From Arenibacter hampyeongensis (GTDB lineage Bacteria > Bacteroidota > Bacteroidia > Flavobacteriales > Flavobacteriaceae): DNA of 64,000 nt. Below are positions 44,178 through 53,792 of the stretch, piece after piece. Both the position numbers and the translations under genes were made by a program. The first letter of the stretch is position 1; every line of letters begins with the position of its first letter. Under the pieces are notes generated by a model. The model was not told where the DNA came from and did not search any database. It saw only the letters and a program-made list of their open reading frames with translations. The stretch lies in the NCBI RefSeq assembly GCF_002909255.1, contig NZ_PIOB01000004.1, positions 62,001 to 126,000 on the forward strand, read 5' to 3'.

Positions 44178-45602
44178 TCAACAGTCACTAAGGTATACCC
44201 CTACGGCGAGTCCGCCTTCCGAGGTTTCTTTGTATTTGGTGCTCATATCCTTGGCGGTTTCCCACATAGTGTTCACCACCTTGTCCAGCGGAACTTTAGC
44301 ATTGGCGGGATCGGAGTCCAGCGCCAATTCAGCGGCATTGATGGCTTTTATGGCACCCATGCAATTTCTTTCTATACAGGGAATTTGTACCAAACCACCT
44401 ATGGGATCACAGGTGAGGCCCAAATGATGCTCCATGGCAATTTCTGCCGCCACAAGCACTTGCTCGGGAGTACCGCCCATTAGTTCTGTCAGTGCGGCAG
44501 CTGCCATGGCAGAGGAAACCCCAATTTCGGCCTGACAACCACCCATGGCCGCAGAAATGGTAGCACCCTTTTTAAAAATACTGCCTATTTCACCTGCTAC
44601 CAGGAGGAACTGTTTTATGTGCTCAAAAGTGGCTTCATGGTTTTCGATGACCATATAGTACATAAGGACTGCAGGGATTACCCCAGCACTGCCGTTGGTA
44701 GGGGCGGTGACCACACGTCCCAAGGAGGCGTTTACCTCATTGACACTTAGGGCAAAGCAACTTACCCATTTGAGAATGGAACGGAATTTAACTTCGGTCT
44801 GTCTAATGGTGAGCAACCATTCCTGTGGAGTGGAATAGGGGAGGTCCCCTTTTAATTTTATATGGGTATCGTATGCCCTTCTTCGTACATTTAGTCCACC
44901 AGGAAGGTTTCCTTCGGTATGGCACCCAATGTACATACACTCCAACATAGTATCCCAAATGTGGTGTAGTCCTTTATCTATTTCATCATCCGATCGTAGG
45001 GAACGTTCATTTACCAGCACCAATTGGGAAATGGATTTATTTTCTTTTTTGCAGGCGGCCAATAGGTCAACCCCTTTTTCTATAGGAAAGGGGAAGGATT
45101 TGAAAACTTCCAGTTTCTTTTTGGAACGCTTGAGTTCTTCCTTGACTACAAAGCCCCCACCAATGGAATAGTAGGTTTCCTTGATTGATTTGCCGTTGGA
45201 TAGGCTAGCGGTAAAAGTGAGTCCATTGGCATGAAATGGTAAAAACTCCCTCTTAAAAACGATATCCAATTTAGGGTCGAAGGCAATTTCCAGGGAGTTG
45301 TTCAAAAGCAACTTCTTATTTTCTTGAATACCTTTTATAATACCACTTATGTTTTCAATGGGTATGGTTACCGGGTCGGCTCCGGAGAGGCCAAGCATAA
45401 TGGCCAAGTCGGTGGCGTGACCCTTCCCGGTCAAGGAGAGGGAACCATAAACTTCTATTTGGATGTGGGTAACGGAAGGGAATACTTTTTTTTCCAGTAG
45501 TTCCCCAATAAAACGGTCGGCGGCACGCCATGGTCCCAAAGTATGGGAACTGGATGGGCCGACCCCGATTTTAAGCATATCGAAAACACTAATGCACTCC
45601 AT
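44178..45602 (-). CDS. sdaA: L-serine ammonia-lyase (L-serine dehydratase), single chain
   Basis: A 474-residue iron-sulfur enzyme that deaminates L-serine to pyruvate and ammonia. The beta domain is N-terminal ([28 protein letters not shown]). The catalytic alpha domain has [40 protein letters not shown] and the cysteine-bearing cluster region [29 protein letters not shown]. Its length matches single-chain SdaA. It is monocistronic, with long repeat-filled spacers on both sides. glyA, which makes or uses serine, is encoded elsewhere in the window. Confidence 0.95.
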   Translation of the reverse strand: MECISVFDMLKIGVGPSSSHTLGPWRAADRFIGELLEKKVFPSVTHIQIEVYGSLSLTGKGHATDLAIMLGLSGADPVTIPIENISGIIKGIQENKKLLLNNSLEIAFDPKLDIVFKREFLPFHANGLTFTASLSNGKSIKETYYSIGGGFVVKEELKRSKKKLEVFKSFPFPIEKGVDLLAACKKENKSISQLVLVNERSLRSDDEIDKGLHHIWDTMLECMYIGCHTEGNLPGGLNVRRRAYDTHIKLKGDLPYSTPQEWLLTIRQTEVKFRSILKWVSCFALSVNEVNASLGRVVTAPTNGSAGVIPAVLMYYMVIENHEATFEHIKQFLLVAGEIGSIFKKGATISAAMGGCQAEIGVSSAMAAAALTELMGGTPEQVLVAAEIAMEHHLGLTCDPIGGLVQIPCIERNCMGAIKAINAAELALDSDPANAKVPLDKVVNTMWETAKDMSTKYKETSEGGLAVGVYLSDC

Positions 45603-46928
45603 TTACCAATAGGTTAAAATTCTTAGTAAATATAGGATTATCTATTGGGAAATGGATCAATTTGAAAGTGAGTTAATGTGGTAATTTGATAATTGGTTAA
45701 TTTGAAAATGAGATAATTTGAAAATGTACCAATGTACCAATGTGGAAATCTATCGATGGATTAATGAATTAATTTGAAATTGAGGCCATGTGGTAATTTG
45801 AAAATTTACTAATGGGTTATTATTGAAAAAAGTATTTTAAGTAAAAATTTCGGCTCCTTCCCTTGGGCCTATTCTGAGCGGAGTCGAAGCATATGGGAAG
45901 GTGGATTCTCCGCCGGCAGCGGAGGAGACGGAAGGGATTGAGAGCCCAGGCTTAGGAATGGGATATAGGATAGCGTATAGGGTGAAACACCCCTAATCTC
46001 CAGGCAAAAGGCGGGAAAGGCTTTCTCAAGAGGGGAATATTTTTTTCGCCAAAAGTCCAACCTCTAGATTCTTACTACTCTTTTCAAACTTCGATTTCGA
46101 CTACGCCTGCCTGCCGGCAGGCAGGCTCAATCTCCGTAAGGGCTTTCAACTTTCAACTTTTGAACATTTGACATAAACATTGTTTATTGCTAATTGTTAA
46201 CTGTTCATTGGAATAGGCAGATTGCCGCGCTTCTCCTCCCTATCGGAAGGCAAGCCTCCCTAACGGCAGATAAACTCGCAATGACGGTTTTAAATCTTTC
46301 GTCAGTTCGAGTGAAATGGCGATAGCCATTTAGTATCGAGAACCGAGTGCTTCTCGATACAATTTTATTGCGCTGCGCTACATAAAATCACTCGAAGTGA
46401 CGGGCGATAGGTATTTTGTATCGAGAACGATTTTTTGCACGCCTTCTACTTCTCGCTACAATTTTGCTCCAATTCGTTATGCAAAATCACCTGCCTGACG
46501 GCAGGCAGGCTCGAAGCGACGGGCGATAGGTATTTTGTATCGAGAACCGGATTTTGCACGTTGTTCACTTCTCGATACGATTTTGCTTCAATTCGTTATG
46601 CAAAATCACCTGCCTGCCGGCAGGCAGGCTCGAAGTGACGACTTTCAACATAAGCCTTATGTCTAGGTTCTAGCATCTAGGCTCTAGATTCCTTCTTCTC
46701 CTACGGAGTGAAGGGCATTCGACTTTGAACCTTGAACTTTGAACTTTGAACTTTCAACTAAAAAATGCATTAGTGATTGCAATGGATAGCTCCCAAGAGG
46801 GGACATTGAAATGGACACTATTGGGACTAGGAATGGAAAGCACGACCGCTTGGCATATTTTTGGCCAAGGGGGAATGCCCAAAAAAGCATATAAACCTGC
46901 AATTTTTGGTCAATTAAAGGGTTGGTTC
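45603..46928. repeat. Repeat mosaic II (between divergent sdaA and dnaK)
   Basis: Family A block (45652-45830); family F (45851-45958); family G CGATTTCGACTACG / CTCAATCTCCG split by the 20-bp palindrome (46088-46137); C words; family D (46218-46286); three family E units in tandem (46300-46640); CTAGA words and a TTGAACTTTGAAC run to 46760. The last 160 bp before the dnaK promoter lack these repeats. No gene is supported. Confidence 0.8.
46300..46640 (+). repeat. Three family E cloverleaf units in tandem
   Basis: Unit 1 (46300-46403) is complete at 104 bp and has no inserted palindrome, so it shows the ancestral junction AAAATCA|CTCGAAG. Units 2 (46401-46522) and 3 (46518-46640) lack the left outer arm, have longer second-hairpin loops, use ATTTTGC/GCAAAAT in the third stem, and each carries the palindrome insertion (46490-46509 with one mismatch; 46609-46628 perfect). 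Confidence 0.85.
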
Positions 46929-46969
46929 TGACAGCTTGTCATATTTTTTGTCATGGCACAATCATTGAC
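46929..46969 (+). promoter_or_regulatory. dnaK heat-shock-type promoter: inverted repeat plus -24/-12-like element
   Basis: TGACAGCTTGTCA (46929-46941, arms TGACA/TGTCA), a 12-bp spacer, then TGGCACAATCATTGAC (46954-46969), close to the sigma-54 consensus TGGCAC-N5-TTGCA. clpB has the same parts with the same 12-bp spacer. The predicted start is near 46980, giving a leader of about 40 nt. Confidence 0.55.
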
Positions 46970-47020
46970 CTAATAGACGCGAGTGCTAAAAAGAATTTTG
47001 AAAACAGTAAATATATAAAC

Positions 47021-48931
47021 ATGAGTAAAATTATTGGAATAGATTTAGGAACAACAAACTCTTGTGTTTCCGTAATGGAGGGTAACGAAGCTGTTGTTAT
47101 CCCAAACGCAGAAGGTAAGAGAACTACTCCATCTGTCATTGCTTTTGTAGAGGGTGGCGAAATTAAGGTTGGAGATCCTGCAAAAAGACAGGCCGTTACA
47201 AATCCCACCAAAACCATTTATTCCATAAAACGTTTTATGGGAAATAAATACTCTGAATCTACCAAGGAAGCCACAAGGGTACCTTATAAGGTAGTTAAGG
47301 GAGACAACGATACTCCTAGAGTAGATATAGATGGACGTTTGTATTCTCCACAGGAACTTTCGGCTATGATCCTTCAGAAAATGAAGAAAACTGCCGAGGA
47401 TTACTTGGGACAAACGGTTACTAGAGCGGTAATTACCGTTCCTGCATACTTTAACGATGCACAAAGACAGGCTACAAAAGAGGCCGGTGAAATTGCCGGA
47501 CTTACCGTAGAAAGAATTATAAACGAGCCTACCGCAGCCTCTTTGGCCTACGGGATGGACAAAAAAGACACGGATCAGAAAATAGTGGTTTTCGATTTTG
47601 GTGGAGGAACACATGATGTTTCCATCCTGGAATTGGGAGACGGTGTTTTTGAAGTATTGGCCACAGATGGGGATACCCACTTGGGTGGTGATGACGTGGA
47701 TCAAAAGATAATCGACTGGTTGGCCGATGAGTTCAACAAAGAGGAAGGCATAGACCTACGTAAGGATGCTATGGCATTGCAACGTTTGAGAGAGGCTGCT
47801 GAAAAGGCAAAAATTGAGTTGTCGTCTTCTGCGCAGACTGAAATTAACCTTCCATACGTTACCGCTACGGCTTCAGGACCTAAGCATTTGGTGCGTACTT
47901 TGACCAAAGCCAAGTTTGAGCAATTGATCGATGATTTGGTAAAACGTACCATTGAGCCTTGTGCCACTGCCTTAAAAGCGGCTGGATTAAGCAAGAGCGA
48001 TATAGACGAAATTATTTTGGTTGGTGGTTCTACAAGGATTCCTGCGGTACAGGATGCCGTTGAGAAGTTCTTTGGGAAGAAACCTTCCAAAGGTGTTAAC
48101 CCTGATGAGGTAGTTGCAGTAGGTGCCGCTATACAAGGTGGGGTATTGACAGGAGATGTAAAAGACGTTCTTTTATTGGATGTTACGCCTTTGTCCCTAG
48201 GTATTGAAACTATGGGTAGCGTAATGACCAAATTGATAGACGCCAACACGACCATCCCTACAAAGAAATCGCAAGTATTCTCCACGGCAGCTGACAATCA
48301 GCCATCTGTTGAGATCCATGTATTGCAGGGAGAACGCCCAATGGCAAAGGATAACAAGACTATAGGACGTTTCCATTTGGATGGTATTCCACCAGCACAA
48401 AGAGGAACGCCACAGATCGAAGTTACCTTTGATATTGATGCCAATGGTATTATAAAAGTATCGGCTACCGATAAGGCTACCAACAAAACGCAGGACATTA
48501 GAATTGAAGCTTCTTCAGGATTGACAGAGGAAGAGATCAAAAAGATGAAAGCGGAAGCTGAAGCCAATGCAGAAGCTGATAAAGTAGCTAAGGAAACTGC
48601 CGATAAATTGAACGAGGCCGACGGAATGATCTTCCAGACTGAAAAGCAATTGAAAGAATTTGGCGAAAAATTGTCCGCTGATAAGAAGAAGCCTATTGAG
48701 GATGCCTTGGAAGAACTTAAAAAGGCCCATGAAGCCAAAGATTTGGCTTTGATTTCTCCAGCTTTGGATAAGATCAATGAGGCTTGGAAAGTAGCTTCTG
48801 AGGAAATATACAAAGCCCAGGCAGATGCACAACAAGGTGCACCGGCCGGTAGTGGAGATACAGCATCATCCAACGGAGAGGCCAAAGAAGCCGACAACGT
48901 GGAAGACGTAGATTTCGAGGAAGTGAAATAA
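47021..48931 (+). CDS. dnaK: Chaperone DnaK (Hsp70)
   Basis: A 636-residue ATP-dependent chaperone, the partner of ClpB. The start at 47021 ([21 protein letters not shown]) is certain from the family N-terminus; an upstream in-frame start would overlap the promoter. The ATPase domain has the phosphate-1, [13 protein letters not shown] phosphate-2 and [13 protein letters not shown] adenosine motifs. The substrate-binding domain follows ([13 protein letters not shown], then [22 protein letters not shown]). A lid and a tail ending in [12 protein letters not shown] complete it. No grpE or dnaJ is adjacent. A strong terminator follows. Confidence 0.98.
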   Translation: MSKIIGIDLGTTNSCVSVMEGNEAVVIPNAEGKRTTPSVIAFVEGGEIKVGDPAKRQAVTNPTKTIYSIKRFMGNKYSESTKEATRVPYKVVKGDNDTPRVDIDGRLYSPQELSAMILQKMKKTAEDYLGQTVTRAVITVPAYFNDAQRQATKEAGEIAGLTVERIINEPTAASLAYGMDKKDTDQKIVVFDFGGGTHDVSILELGDGVFEVLATDGDTHLGGDDVDQKIIDWLADEFNKEEGIDLRKDAMALQRLREAAEKAKIELSSSAQTEINLPYVTATASGPKHLVRTLTKAKFEQLIDDLVKRTIEPCATALKAAGLSKSDIDEIILVGGSTRIPAVQDAVEKFFGKKPSKGVNPDEVVAVGAAIQGGVLTGDVKDVLLLDVTPLSLGIETMGSVMTKLIDANTTIPTKKSQVFSTAADNQPSVEIHVLQGERPMAKDNKTIGRFHLDGIPPAQRGTPQIEVTFDIDANGIIKVSATDKATNKTQDIRIEASSGLTEEEIKKMKAEAEANAEADKVAKETADKLNEADGMIFQTEKQLKEFGEKLSADKKKPIEDALEELKKAHEAKDLALISPALDKINEAWKVASEEIYKAQADAQQGAPAGSGDTASSNGEAKEADNVEDVDFEEVK

Positions 48932-48954
48932 GAACCTCAATTCATATATTAAAG

Positions 48955-48990
48955 ACCCCCTTCAAGCAATTGAAGGGGGTTTTGTGTTTT
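48955..48990 (+). terminator. Terminator of dnaK
   Basis: ACCCCCTTCAA (48955-48965) pairs with TTGAAGGGGGT (48970-48980) across GCAA, followed by TTTTGTGTTTT-type T-rich sequence. Confidence 0.85.
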
Positions 48991-50457
48991 ATATGGGTGC
49001 AGCCAAGAGCCAAGAGCCAAGAGGGAATTTGGTAATTTGAAAATGATTGAATTTGAAAATGGTTCAATGTTGAAAAAGGTCCTTTAAAGTAAAAAGTTTT
49101 AGCTCCTTCCCTTGGGCCTGTGCTGAGCGAAGTCGAAGCCACTGACTACCGAAGACTGTTCACTCTAAGAATCCGATTGCCACCCAGGCTACCCCTTCCG
49201 TCTTCTCCTACGTCGAAGCCACCTTCCCCTAGCTAGGGGAAGGAGCATCCATTAAATAACTTTCAGCACAAATCTTTAGTCTAGTCTCTAGGTTCCAGGT
49301 TCTAGCTTATAACTACACAATTCCAACTTTGAACATATCAACTTTCAACATTATAACACCTTTCTACTTCTCGATACAATTTTATTGCGCTGCGCTACAT
49401 AAAATCACCTGCCTGCCGGCAGGCAGGCTCGAAGTGACGGGCGATAGGCATTTTGTATCGAGAACCGAGTGCTTCTCAAACCAATTTTATTTCGTTTCAC
49501 TCCATAAAACCACTCGAAGTGACGACTTTCAACAGAAGACTTTAGTCTAGGCTCTAGCATCTAGGCTCTAGATTCTTCCTACGCTCAATCTCCGTGAGGA
49601 CTTTCAACTTTCAACTTTTGAACATTCGACATTATCATTGTTTATTGCTAATTGTTCACTGTTCACTGTAATAAGCAGATTGCCGCGCTGCGCCTCCATA
49701 TCGGCAGGTAAACCCGCAATGACAACTTTCAACACAAGATTTTAGTCTAGTCTCTAGCATCTTGGCTCTAGATTCTTCCAACGCTCAATCTCCGTGAGGA
49801 CATTCGTCATTGCGAGGAGCGATAGCGACGAAGCAATCTCACCATAGGAACGAGCAGATTGCCGCGCTGCGCCTCCCTATCGGTAGGCAAGCTCGCAATG
49901 ACGGGTTTTATTCTATCGTCAGTTCGAGTGAAATGCCGATAGGCATTTTGTATCGAGAACCGAGTGCTTCTCAAACCAATTTTATTTCGTTTCACTCCAT
50001 AAAACCACTCGAAGTGACGACCTTCCACTTTCAACTTTTAAACATAGGACATTGAAATTGTTGATTACTAATTGATCACTGTTCATTGTAATAAGCAGAT
50101 TGCCACGCTGCGCCTCCCTATCGGTAGGTAAACTCACTATGACGTCAGTTAATCATGTTAAACTAACAACCTACTATTGCCATTTGGCTAATGGCTTCTG
50201 GCTGAAAGCTGTTCACTGAAATCGCTTCTCGATACAATCCTCCTACGTCGGATCACTCGAAGTGACGACTTTCAACATTTGGACATTGAACCTTGAACAT
50301 TATCATTGTTTATTGTTAATTGTTCACTGTAAGAAGCAGATTGCCGCGCTGCGCCTCCCTATCGGTAGGCAAGCTCGCAATGAAGTCAGTTAATCATGTT
50401 AAACTAACAACCTACCATTGTCTAGTGGCTTCTGCCTAATGACTTAGCAAGAGACCA
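48991..50457. repeat. Repeat mosaic III (between convergent dnaK and metallophosphoesterase genes)
   Basis: AAGAGCC words; short A block (49021-49079); F pieces (49102-49250, ending in an inverted fragment); C words; E half with palindrome (49367-49440, palindrome 49408-49427); E without palindrome (49438-49524); G words; D (49676-49723); an inverted D pair (49805-49903); complete E (49917-50019); D (50096-50144); short E variant with ATCC/GGAT third stem (50224-50267); D (50337-50384). No gene is supported in 1.47 kb. Confidence 0.8.
49917..50019 (+). repeat. Family E cloverleaf element, complete, without palindrome
   Basis: 103 bp. The first hairpin is AAATGCC-GATA-GGCATTT, a compensatory swap relative to AAATGGC/GCCATTT in the 43934 and 46300 copies. 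The third hairpin is changed to TTTTAT...ATAAAA with a different loop (TTCGTTTCACTCC). The closing arm CACTCGAAGTGACG is intact. Confidence 0.85.
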
Positions 50458-51369
50458 CTACTTAATTTGAAGCCTTCTTGACTGTTCCCGGCCATGACCA
50501 TGGACCAAAATGGAATCTTTTTTGAATTCTACGGTGGAAAAGGCGGAAGTGCTATCGGTTTCTACCATGCCTTTAAAGGTGAGGTAATGCACTCCGTTTC
50601 TTTCCATATAATCGCCATGGTGGTTATGTCCATTAAAATAGAATTTTACATTGGGGTAGTTGTCGATTAAGGAGATGAGTTGGGTGCTGTTCCAAAGACG
50701 GTGGACCTTATCCTCGCCCATTACAGGGAAATGACAATAGAACCCAACATTTTCGTTATTCTCCGTAGCCAGTTTCAGTTCACTTTCCACCCATTGTAAT
50801 TGATCATGACTTAATCCGCCGTTCCAGGTTTGTAGGTTGGGAAGGTCCGATGTTGAAAGCAGGGTAAAGAGGGAGTCGGTCTGTGCTATTTTCTCGGGAG
50901 AAATGGCACCTTGATAGCTGAGGTCGTTGCCGTCCAGTATAATAAATCTCCAGTTGTTTTCCACCAAGCTGTAGTAGCGCTGGGTGAGGTTCATTTTGTT
51001 CATTACCTTGGATTTTAGGGAGTCGGCCACACTAAAATCATGATTGCCCAGCACGTGGTATTTCTTGGTCTTTAAAGCGTTCCAGATAGGGAGGACTGTA
51101 TCAAAACTACTGAAATCCCGATCTATGAAGTCGCCCAAATGAATGGCGTAATCCAGTTCTTCCTTATTAAGTGCGGTAACGGCTTGTTTTAATTTATGGG
51201 GGGAGTTTTTATAAAAACGGGAAGGGGAGGACTCGCAGTAGCAGTACTGACAATCGGCAATAATACCTATGGCCAGATCCTGTTGAGGTATATTTTTATT
51301 TTCCTTTGATCCGCAGGCGGTGAGTAGCGCGAGCAGGATGATACTTAATTTATTTTTCAGTAGGGTCAT
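50458..51369 (-). CDS. Calcineurin-like metallophosphoesterase, lipoprotein
   Basis: A 303-residue exported phosphoesterase. The start at 51369 (MTLLKNKLSIILLALLTAC) gives a lipobox; the upstream in-frame start adds 13 residues without purpose. The metallophosphatase motifs are all present: IGIIADCQ, HLGDFIDRD, LGNHDFS, then FYCHFPV and FNGHNHHGDY. An unusual CQYCYCE cluster follows the first motif. The substrate is unknown; ADP-ribose or CDP-alcohol phosphatases are the closest in layout. It is a lone gene flanked by repeat mosaics. Confidence 0.88.
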   Translation of the reverse strand: MTLLKNKLSIILLALLTACGSKENKNIPQQDLAIGIIADCQYCYCESSPSRFYKNSPHKLKQAVTALNKEELDYAIHLGDFIDRDFSSFDTVLPIWNALKTKKYHVLGNHDFSVADSLKSKVMNKMNLTQRYYSLVENNWRFIILDGNDLSYQGAISPEKIAQTDSLFTLLSTSDLPNLQTWNGGLSHDQLQWVESELKLATENNENVGFYCHFPVMGEDKVHRLWNSTQLISLIDNYPNVKFYFNGHNHHGDYMERNGVHYLTFKGMVETDSTSAFSTVEFKKDSILVHGHGREQSRRLQIK

Positions 51370-52857
51370 AGGGTAGAGGGGTTGGTTTAAAATGTCTACT
51401 ATGACCAAATATAGTTTTTTTTGGCTTTAGGAAGATTTTGGGGAAATTTGATAATTTGAAAATGGGATAATGTGGAAATGTATTAATGTGGAAATGTACC
51501 AATGGGGTAATGAATCAATGTATTAATGTGGAAATGTACCAATGACGGAATTGCCATAAGCCAAGAGCCAAGAGAAAAGAGAAGAGAATAAAGAGTCAAG
51601 AGCCTGAAGTGGTTAATTTGAAAATGAGTCAATTTGATAATTTGAAAATGTGGAAATGTACCAATGTACCAATGACGGAATAGCCAAGAGCCAAGAGCGA
51701 AGAGAAAAGAGTTTAGATTCTTCCAACGCTCAATCTCCGTGATTTCATCCGGTGGCTGAGCGTAGTCGAAGCCACTGACTACAGAAAACTGTTCACTAGT
51801 TAGCTACTATTGGCTCCCGATAACTATCGGGATGGCTAATGGCTTTTGCCTAAAGAGCTCTGACCACTGACCACTGACCACTGATTACTGCTCACTGAAA
51901 TCCCTTCTCGATACTATTTTATTGCGCTGCGCTACATAAAATCACCTGCCTACCGGGCAGGCGGGCGTAGTCGAAGCCACTGATTACTAATTACTGAATA
52001 CTGATCACTGCCCACCGGCTACTTCGATTTCGACTCCGCTCAATCTCCGTGATGACTTTCAACATTTGGACATTGAACCTTGAACATTATCATTGTTTAT
52101 TGCTAATTGTTCATTGTACACTGTAAGAGGCAGATTGCCGCGCTGCGCCTCCCTATCGGTAGGCAAGCCTCCCTAACGGCAGATAAACTCGCAATGACGG
52201 GTTTTGTTCTATCGTCAGTTCGAGTGAAATGCCGACAGGCATTTAGTATCGAGAACCGAGTGCTTCTCGATTCTATTTTGCTCCACTTCGTTATGCAAAA
52301 TCACCTGCCTGCCGGCAGGCAGGCTCGAAGTGACGGGCTGACCACTGTTCACTGTAAGAAGCAGATTGCCGCGCTGTGCCTGCCTGACGGCAAGGCAAGC
52401 TCACAATGACGGGATAGCCAAAAGCCAGGTGGCAAGAGTTAAAAAGGAAAAGACATAATCTAGTGTTAAGAGAAGAGAGAAAAGAATAAAGAGTCTAAAT
52501 TATAACTACTCATAACTAATAACTGACCACTGAAAACTAACTGTCGCCTACTTCGATTTCGACTACGCTCAATCTCCGTGAGGGCATTCGTCATTGCGAG
52601 GAGCGATAGCGACGAAGCAATCTCTTCATAGGAACAAGCAGATTGCCGCGCTGCGCCCGCCTGACGGCTGGGCAGGCTCAATCTCCGTGAGGACTTTGAA
52701 CATTAAACTTTGAACTTTAAATGTTTCAGTCACTGACTACTGTTCACTGAAGACTGACCACTGTATTCCCTTCTCGATACAATCCTCCTTCGTCGGATCA
52801 CTCGAAGTGACGAACTTTTGACTTTATAACATTATAACTTTCAACTTTACAACTGTC
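51370..52857. repeat. Repeat mosaic IV (between metallophosphoesterase and lactonase genes)
   Basis: A blocks (51449-51546, 51612-51673) alternating with AAGAGCC words; G words (51722-51780); family H CACTGACCACTG words; E half with a degenerate palindrome (51904-51975); D (52131-52199); complete E with palindrome (52213-52335); D (52362-52411); G; inverted D pair ending as a D/G chimera (52589-52690); H words; short E variant (52770-52812); C words ending one base before the lactonase stop. No gene is supported in 1.49 kb. Confidence 0.8.
52213..52335 (+). repeat. Family E cloverleaf element, complete, with palindrome
   Basis: First hairpin AAATGCC-GACA-GGCATTT; third hairpin ATTTTGC...GCAAAAT, where other copies have ATTTTAT...ATAAAAT. 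The perfect palindrome lies at 52304-52323, at the same junction as in other copies. Confidence 0.85.
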
Positions 52858-53732
52858 TCACTCAAGTCCATAAAAATCCACCGCATTCTGCCCCATAATG
52901 GCGGCTTGTTCAGTGGTGCTAAGGCTGGAAATGAAATTTGTGGTCAGCTCTTTTACCTGGGCGTAGGATCCTGCAACAAGGCAAACGGGCCAATCGGAAC
53001 CGTACATGCAGCGTTCAGGGCCAAAGGCCTCAAGGACCAAGAGCATATAGGGATGTATCTGTTCCGGGGTCCAGCTATTGAAATCAGCTTCGGTGATCAT
53101 GCCCGAGATTTTGCAGTGTACATTTTCATGTTTGGCGACTTCTTGCATCATAGCCGCCCAACCGTCATAAAAGCCATCCTTGATATAAGGTTTGGCAATA
53201 TGGTCGATGACGAATTTTTGGTTGGGGAACTTTTTCACGAATTCTAAGGTAGCTCCCAATTGATGTGGAAAAATAAGGATGTCATAGACCGCTCCGTATT
53301 GTTCCAATTTGGAGATGCCCCTTAAAAAATCTTGTCTCAATAAAAAATTATGGTCCGCTTCTCCTTGAACAATATGTCGGTACCCCTTTAAATGCTTATC
53401 CTTGGCGTATTTTTCCAATTCTTTGTCTACATGGGCACTTCTTAGATCTACCCAGCCCACGACGCCTTTAACAAAAGCGTTGTTGTGGGCGTGTTCCAAA
53501 AGGAAATCGGTTTCCGCCAAGGTCTGGTCCGCCTGTACCGCCACACAACCATCTACACCGTTTTTGGCAAACACAGGTTTAAGGTCCGAGGGTAAAAAAT
53601 CCCTACGGATAACGCTCATTTGCTCGTTTATCCAGGAGTGCTTTACGGGGTTGTATTTCCAGAAATGTTGATGGGAATCTATAATCATGTTAGAAGGTTT
53701 AATGTATTATGTTATAAAGTTGAAAGTTATAA
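52832..53732. repeat. 17-bp inverted repeats flanking the lactonase gene
   Basis: TTATAACTTTCAACTTT at 52832-52848 and its exact reverse complement at 53716-53732 bracket the gene. They are family C words and mark the point where all families change orientation. Confidence 0.6.
52858..53688 (-). CDS. Amidohydrolase-2 family sugar lactonase (L-fuconolactonase-like)
   Basis: A 276-residue cytoplasmic TIM-barrel hydrolase of the COG3618 type. It opens MIIDSHQHFWKYNP, with the HxH pair, and has KGVVGWVDLRS, KGYRHIVQGE, FVIDHIAKPYI, CKISGM and the late metal/catalytic MYGSDWPV. Relatives hydrolyse L-fucono-1,5-lactone, L-rhamnono-lactone or similar. It is the third gene of the minus-strand operon after the Zn dehydrogenase and the UxaA-type dehydratase. 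That order (oxidise sugar, open lactone, dehydrate acid) supports an oxidative deoxy-sugar pathway; the actual sugar is inference. Confidence 0.85.
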   Translation of the reverse strand: MIIDSHQHFWKYNPVKHSWINEQMSVIRRDFLPSDLKPVFAKNGVDGCVAVQADQTLAETDFLLEHAHNNAFVKGVVGWVDLRSAHVDKELEKYAKDKHLKGYRHIVQGEADHNFLLRQDFLRGISKLEQYGAVYDILIFPHQLGATLEFVKKFPNQKFVIDHIAKPYIKDGFYDGWAAMMQEVAKHENVHCKISGMITEADFNSWTPEQIHPYMLLVLEAFGPERCMYGSDWPVCLVAGSYAQVKELTTNFISSLSTTEQAAIMGQNAVDFYGLE

Positions 53733-53792
53733 AGTTGAAAGTTGAAAGTTTTCTGAGTTTGATGTTCTTTAGCTCTCCTTCGGAGAGGCCAG

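Noticed and set aside
46435-46638. Small open frames inside repeat mosaics (also near 43528, 49329, 52107, 58430)
   Set aside because: They are translations of the dispersed repeats, such as CRQAGR from the GC-rich palindrome, and differ between copies.
47045-48897. Long antisense frames in dnaK
   Set aside because: They carry no family motif and lie within an unmistakable dnaK gene.
53700-53722. A dif-like sequence (TTTAATGTATTATGTTATAAAG) near the polarity switch
   Set aside because: The right half resembles a XerD arm, but the spacer is too short, the left arm does not match, and it overlaps family C words. Chance similarity is more likely.
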